From: Synechococcus sp. UW140
GTDB lineage: Bacteria; Cyanobacteriota; Cyanobacteriia; PCC-6307; Cyanobiaceae
Direction: 5' to 3'
Assembly (NCBI GenBank): GCA_945878795.1
Contig: CAMDWF010000139.1
Location: forward strand, 1 to 6,353
Length of the DNA: 6,353 nt
Shown here: positions 1 through 3,471 of the stretch, in pieces
How positions within the stretch are numbered: the stretch's first letter is position 1
Layout of the letters: each line of letters opens with the position of its first letter
The notes under the pieces: model-generated
What the model was told of the DNA's origin: nothing
Databases searched by the model: none
What the model saw: only the letters and a program-made list of their open reading frames with translations
Translations under genes and position numbers: made by a program

Positions 1-959
1 AACAAACCCTTTTCGGTTGCCGCTTTGCCAATCCGGTGGGGCTAGCGGCGGGCTTCGATAAAAACGGCGTGGCGGCAGCGATCTGGCATTGTTTCGGCTT
101 TGGTTTCGCCGAGCTGGGAACGGTCACCGCCCAGCCGCAGCAGGGCAACCCCAGGCCGCGGTTGTTCCGCCTGGCGGCCGAGCGGGCGGCCCTCAACCGC
201 ATGGGGTTCAACAACCTGGGGGCCATGGCCGTGCGCCGCATCCTGGAGCAGCAGGGCTTGCCCCCTGCGGGCCAACGGCCCGCCGTGCTGGGGATCAACC
301 TGGGCAAGTCCAGGAAGGTATCGCTGGAGCTGGCCCCTGACGATTACGCCGCTTCGCTCGAACTGTTGGCACCGCTGGGGGACTATGGGGTGATCAATGT
401 CAGCTCCCCCAACACCCCAGGCCTAAGGGAACTGCAACAGGAAATCCAGTTGCGGCGCCTGGTCGAACGGCTGCGGCGTCTGCCCGGCTGTCCGCCGCTG
501 CTGGTCAAGATCGCCCCTGATCTGGAAGATGACGCCATTGATGCCATCGCCCGCCTGGCTTACCAGGAGGGATTGGCGGGGGTGATTGCCGTCAATACCA
601 GCCAGGATCGCCTCGGTCTGGGCGATCGCACCCTGGGGGCCACGGGTCGCCCCTTGGCCCAGGAGAGTGGCGGCCTCAGTGGCAGGCCCTTGCGCCAGCG
701 TGCCCTGGCGGTGTTGCGGCGGCTGAGGGCGATGGCGGGGCCCAGCTTGCCCCTTATCGGTGTGGGCGGCATTGACTCGGCGGAGTCGGCCTGGGAGCGC
801 ATCAGCGCTGGGGCCTGCTTGGTGCAGGTCTATACCGGTTGGATTTATGAAGGCCCGCAGTTGGTTCCCAATGTTCTAGAAGGATTGATAACCCAGCTGG
901 ATCGCCATGGGCTGGCAACGATTGGCGAAGCGGTCGGTTCGGGTTTGCCCTGGCGATGA
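1..959 (+). CDS. pyrD: Class 2 dihydroorotate dehydrogenase (quinone), 5'-truncated by window edge
   Basis: This enzyme oxidises dihydroorotate to orotate in pyrimidine synthesis, using FMN and passing electrons to membrane quinones. The frame is open from base 3, giving 318 residues. The GTG at 36 is not the true start: codons before it encode FGCRFANPVG, which runs into the conserved family motif GLAAGFDKNG. Probably 50-70 N-terminal residues, including the membrane-associating helices, lie upstream of the window. In window numbering, INVSSPNTPGLR (131-142) is the class 2 signature and Ser135 aligns with the catalytic Ser175 of E. coli PyrD; class 1 enzymes use Cys there. LLVKIAPDL supplies the conserved Lys, GVIAVNTS the substrate/FMN Asn, and GGLSGRPL, GVGGIDS and LVQVYTGWIYEGP the C-terminal FMN phosphate-binding part of the barrel. 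It ends with TGA, 36 bases before pilM. No defect is visible. The family call is very secure. Confidence 0.97.
   Translation, partial: QTLFGCRFANPVGLAAGFDKNGVAAAIWHCFGFGFAELGTVTAQPQQGNPRPRLFRLAAERAALNRMGFNNLGAMAVRRILEQQGLPPAGQRPAVLGINLGKSRKVSLELAPDDYAASLELLAPLGDYGVINVSSPNTPGLRELQQEIQLRRLVERLRRLPGCPPLLVKIAPDLEDDAIDAIARLAYQEGLAGVIAVNTSQDRLGLGDRTLGATGRPLAQESGGLSGRPLRQRALAVLRRLRAMAGPSLPLIGVGGIDSAESAWERISAGACLVQVYTGWIYEGPQLVPNVLEGLITQLDRHGLATIGEAVGSGLPWR
622..629. repeat. HIP1 palindrome GCGATCGC
   Basis: This is one exact copy of the octamer palindrome that is highly over-represented in many cyanobacterial genomes. It lies inside pyrD. One copy in about 6 kb is only modest support for a cyanobacterial origin, but it agrees with the gene content. 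I saw no second exact copy. Confidence 0.6.
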
Positions 960-995
960 ATTTCGGTAAGTTAAGAACCAAAGTAAAGTGATTTC

Positions 996-1892
996 GTGGA
1001 AGTCAGCCCATTTTTGAATGATCTTCAATTACGTTGGCGTTCGTGGAAGGCGGTTTTTGCTCCCCAGTTAGTACTGCTTGAGCTGCAGGACGATTGTCTC
1101 AAAGGCCAGTCCCACTCGGCCCGCCGTCCGGGCCCAGTAACGATCGATACCCCATTGCCCCCGGAAACCTGTGTCGCTGGCATGCCCCTGGAGCAGGAGG
1201 CCCTCGGCGATCTGATCGGTGATCTGTTGGCGCGCGACAACTTGATAGATGGCTATGTTCTGGCCTCCTTGCCCCCCGAGGCCAGCCAGTGGCGGGTGCT
1301 GGAGTGGCCCAGCGCCGATCCCGTGCCCCAGGATCCCCTTGCGGCATTGCGAAAACTTGATCCGCCCCTAAATCTTCCTTACTCTCTGAGCGATGCCTGC
1401 CTGGATGTGCAGCCCCTGCCCAGACACCCGAATCAGCTGCTGCTGGCAGCCACCCCCCGCACATTGGTGGAGGCCTGGGAAAAAGTGTTTGATCTTGCCG
1501 GTGTCCATCTCGATCGGCTGGCCCCTGCCCAGACCTGCCTGTTGGCCGGATTGGCGCCCGAATTGACGGGCCTGGGGGAGTCTGAACTTGTGGCGGTCGT
1601 TGCCCCAGGAGAGGAGATTTGCCGTTTGTTCCTGCTGCGGGGCGATGTGCCTGTTTTCGAGAAGACCTTACCGGCGGAACCGGAGCAAATGGTCGCCGAA
1701 TTCGACCGTTGCGTTGCCTTTTACCGGCGTCAGGATCCATCCTGCAGCGGCTTGAAGGTTTTTCTCTCCCGCCCCTGGGACCATGCCGAGCGTCTCGTGC
1801 CCCCGGGTAGCCCCAGCCCCGCAGAGGCTTTCTGTGGCGACTATGGATCGCTGGTGCTTCAAGGTTTGGCTAGTGCACTGGTGGCGGCATGA
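996..1892 (+). CDS. pilM: Divergent PilM-like type IV pilus assembly protein
   Basis: A 298-residue cytoplasmic protein with no signal peptide or membrane segment. I call it PilM mainly from position, as first gene of a pilM-N-O-Q cluster, and from weak C-terminal resemblance. The segment LAGVHLDRLAPAQTCLLAGL (167-186) matches the PilM stretch leading into the last subdomain. Residues 197-226 resemble the second phosphate-loop strands, and 230-258 (EQMVAEFDRCVAFYRRQ, then LKVFLS) match the helix and strand before the adenosine loop. Known PilM proteins are actin-like ATPases of about 350 residues that bind PilN. Here the glycine-rich loops are eroded: no DIG-type first loop near residues 25-36, VVAPGEE where the second loop is expected, and LSRPW where LSGG is usual. 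GTG at 996 is chosen because an in-frame TAA sits at 984-986 and no ATG lies near. No clear ribosome site is visible. The stop overlaps pilN by ATGA. Confidence 0.72.
   Translation: MEVSPFLNDLQLRWRSWKAVFAPQLVLLELQDDCLKGQSHSARRPGPVTIDTPLPPETCVAGMPLEQEALGDLIGDLLARDNLIDGYVLASLPPEASQWRVLEWPSADPVPQDPLAALRKLDPPLNLPYSLSDACLDVQPLPRHPNQLLLAATPRTLVEAWEKVFDLAGVHLDRLAPAQTCLLAGLAPELTGLGESELVAVVAPGEEICRLFLLRGDVPVFEKTLPAEPEQMVAEFDRCVAFYRRQDPSCSGLKVFLSRPWDHAERLVPPGSPSPAEAFCGDYGSLVLQGLASALVAA
1889..1892 (+). other. ATGA start-stop overlap, pilM/pilN
   Basis: The TGA stop of pilM shares bases with the ATG of pilN. Four-base overlaps of this kind favour re-initiation by the terminating ribosome, so amounts of the two proteins are probably tied. 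Coupling is inferred from the overlap and not shown. Confidence 0.8.
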
Positions 1893-2614
1893 GCGGCATC
1901 CAACACGATTTTCTGCGGGAGAAGCGGGAGAGCGAGGGGTTGCCCTCCATGGCCCAGATGTTGCCCTCCCGTGCGGCGCTCTTGCGGCTTGGTTGCCTGA
2001 TCGGCGGCTCGTTGCTGCTGGGGGTGGTGGGGTTGACCGGTCTGATCTGGTCTCAGCACGAAGCCAACAAAGGGATTGCCCAGAAGGTCGATGAGACAAA
2101 ACGTCAACTAAAAAGTGCCCGGGAACGTTCCGAGCAGCAGGAGATTCGTTTGAACCAGGTCAATGGTGCCAATCGCAAGCGGGCGATCGATCTGGCGACG
2201 CTGAGGTCCAGTGCCGCCCTGTTGGGCGAGTTGCAGTTGCGAACCCCCGAGAAGGTCCAGATACGTTCGGTGCAATTGGGCGACACGGCCTTGCAGGTCA
2301 AAGGGGTGGCGGTGGAGCCGATGGCGTTTTCGCGCATCAATGCTTTGCAGTTGTCCTTGAAGCAATCGCCCTTGCTTGCCAAGGACATCAGCCTTACCAA
2401 GGTGGAGCGGCTGGTGGCGGTCACCAAGCCCCTGCCGGTTGAAAAAGGAAAGATCGCCATGGCCGAATACACGCCTACCAGCGTGGCTTTTGAGCTCAAT
2501 GCCCCCTTGGCCACCCTGAAACCGCAACAGAAGGCTGCCGTGCTGCGGGTTCTTGGTGCGGAGGGCATGGCCAGCCGTTTGGAGCTGCTGCAACGCGAGG
2601 GGCTGTTGCCATGA
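1889..2614 (+). CDS. pilN: PilN-like inner-membrane type IV pilus alignment protein
   Basis: A 241-residue bitopic inner-membrane protein. Residues 1-30 are a charged cytoplasmic tail, about 31-54 a single hydrophobic span (LGCLIGGSLLLGVVGLTGLI), about 58-105 a charged, probably coiled-coil stalk, and about 108-205 the periplasmic PilN domain. The domain shows the family pattern of LGELQLRTPEKVQIRSVQL, then LQVKGVAVEPMAFSRI, then LQLSLKQSPLLAKDISLTKV. PilN normally pairs with PilO in the periplasm and docks PilM through a cytoplasmic motif like INLLP near its start. That motif is not evident here; the tail has DFLREKRESEGLP instead. The ATG overlaps the pilM stop (ATGA) and the stop overlaps the pilO start, so translation is probably coupled. 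The length is somewhat greater than proteobacterial PilN because of about 35 extra residues after the domain. The family call is good, from pattern plus context. Confidence 0.85.
   Translation: MSGIQHDFLREKRESEGLPSMAQMLPSRAALLRLGCLIGGSLLLGVVGLTGLIWSQHEANKGIAQKVDETKRQLKSARERSEQQEIRLNQVNGANRKRAIDLATLRSSAALLGELQLRTPEKVQIRSVQLGDTALQVKGVAVEPMAFSRINALQLSLKQSPLLAKDISLTKVERLVAVTKPLPVEKGKIAMAEYTPTSVAFELNAPLATLKPQQKAAVLRVLGAEGMASRLELLQREGLLP
2611..2614 (+). other. ATGA start-stop overlap, pilN/pilO
   Basis: The TGA of pilN shares bases with the ATG of pilO. A purine-rich GCGAGGGGC at 2595-2603 precedes the start and may serve as a weak ribosome site. Confidence 0.8.
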
Positions 2615-3471
2615 CCCTTTCGTTCTTAAACAGTAAATCCGACGACTTAAGCGAACCACCAGCCCTTTCGGAGCAGCTGCTGCGGCGTCTGTGGCTGGGT
2701 CTGCCGATCGCCGCCTGCGGCCTGGTGGCCACTTTGTTGGCCGCTTTGGTGCTGCTGCCCCTGGCCCTGAACCTGCGCTCGGAGTTGGTGCGGGCCCAGA
2801 AGTTCCAGAGGCTGCAGGACCAGCTGATGGAGCTCAAGACCAGCCTCGCCCGTAGCCAGGCGGACCTCAAGCAGGCCGAAAGCCTGGCCAGCAAGCTGCG
2901 CAACCTGCTGGTCGGGGGGGGGGATCGGGGCACGGTGCTGGCCACCCTGGACAACGAAGCCAAGGCCACGGGCGTGAGCCTGGCGCTTTACGAACAAAAC
3001 GCCCTTGTGGCGGCTCCTGGAGCAACGCCAGCCAAGCCGGCCATCCCTGCCCCTGGGGCAAAACCCACCCCAGCGGCAGGAATCCCTGCTATGCCAGGGG
3101 CCCCGGGAGCCCCGGGGGCCCAGGCAGTTCCCGGGTCCGCCGCCGCCGATGGAATCGTGGAAAAGCCCCTGTTGCTTTCCGTGCAAGGCACCTTCCCCCA
3201 GATTTTGGCCTTTGTGCAGCGGCTAGAGCGGCTGCAGGTGACGGTCAAGCAGCAAGATCTGAGCCTGGCACTGCCTGACAAGCCCGCTGGCGGCGCCCCT
3301 TCCCCTGGGGCGGTTGCTTTGCCAGGGTCCTCGCCGATTTTGGTGATGAAGTTGTCCCTGGTGGTATTTGATGCCCCCGGCGAGGATGCCACCGCGCCGG
3401 CCGGCCTCCGGCCTCCGGCCCCTGGGCCTTCTGTCCCTGCGGCGGCTGCCCCCGCCGGATCCTCCCGTTGA
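2611..3471 (+). CDS. pilO: PilO-like inner-membrane type IV pilus alignment protein with Pro/Ala-rich insertion
   Basis: A 286-residue bitopic inner-membrane protein and the expected PilN partner. A short polar cytoplasmic tail is followed by one membrane span at about 28-54. A coiled coil rich in Gln, Leu and Lys runs from 57 to 99, then a periplasmic ferredoxin-like PilO domain from about 105 to 253. That domain is split: residues 105-133 (LATLDNEAKATGVSL) carry the first helix and strand, and KPLLLSVQGTFPQILAFVQR with LERLQVTVKQQDLSL carry the second. Between them, 134-180 are almost all Pro, Ala and Gly, including a collagen-like PGAPGAPGA. The last 32 residues are again Pro/Ala-rich. An uninterrupted G10 tract encodes Gly102-Gly104 and the first base of Asp105. 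Adjacent PilN and the secretin downstream fix the identity. The start is the ATG overlapping the pilN stop, and the stop overlaps the secretin's TTG. Confidence 0.85.
   Translation: MTLSFLNSKSDDLSEPPALSEQLLRRLWLGLPIAACGLVATLLAALVLLPLALNLRSELVRAQKFQRLQDQLMELKTSLARSQADLKQAESLASKLRNLLVGGGDRGTVLATLDNEAKATGVSLALYEQNALVAAPGATPAKPAIPAPGAKPTPAAGIPAMPGAPGAPGAQAVPGSAAADGIVEKPLLLSVQGTFPQILAFVQRLERLQVTVKQQDLSLALPDKPAGGAPSPGAVALPGSSPILVMKLSLVVFDAPGEDATAPAGLRPPAPGPSVPAAAAPAGSSR
2914..2923 (+). repeat. G10 homopolymer inside pilO
   Basis: Ten consecutive G residues in frame encode Gly-Gly-Gly and the first base of an Asp codon. Read by eye, loss of one G would bring in a TGA at 2975-2977, about 17 codons later. 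Gain of one G would lead to a TGA at 3276-3278. Either change would remove most of the PilO periplasmic domain. Tracts of this length are known slippage sites in phase-variable genes of other bacteria; switching here is inference. Confidence 0.95.
3010..3150 (+). repeat. Low-complexity Pro/Ala/Gly-coding stretch of pilO
   Basis: The stretch codes for PilO residues 134-180, which are almost entirely Ala, Pro and Gly with a few Lys and Met. It includes a short run of PGA triplets (PGAPGAPGA, residues 162-170). It splits the predicted PilO periplasmic domain and would be a flexible or polyproline-like loop in the periplasm. At DNA level it is C- and G-rich with repeated CCAGGGGCC-like and CCCGGG words. 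Confidence 0.8.
3403..3420 (+). repeat. 7-bp tandem repeat (GGCCTCC) in pilO tail
   Basis: Two full copies and one partial copy of the 7-base unit GGCCTCC lie head to tail in the codons for the PilO C-terminal tail, about 50 bases before the stop. The unit is not a multiple of three, so gain or loss of a copy would shift the frame of the tail and change how pilO ends relative to the pilQ start. Confidence 0.8.
3468..3471 (+). other. TTGA start-stop overlap, pilO/pilQ
   Basis: The TGA of pilO overlaps a TTG that may start pilQ. The upstream sequence lacks a clear ribosome site, so if TTG is the real start it probably depends on ribosomes finishing pilO. In-frame ATGs at 3489 and 3513 would also leave a usable signal peptide, so the start remains open. 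Confidence 0.5.

Noticed and set aside
36..38. GTG as the start of pyrD
   Set aside because: Codons 5' of it already encode conserved PyrD sequence, so it is an internal Val and the gene is cut by the window edge.
945..972. Possible promoter before pilM (TTGCCC, 16 bases, TAAGTT)
   Set aside because: It matches only about 4/6 and 3/6 to consensus boxes, which is expected by chance.
1099..1740. Minus-strand open frame of 213 codons opposite pilM
   Set aside because: Its composition is Arg/Pro/Gly-rich with no motif, and the plus strand has a plausible PilM with overlapping operon junctions.
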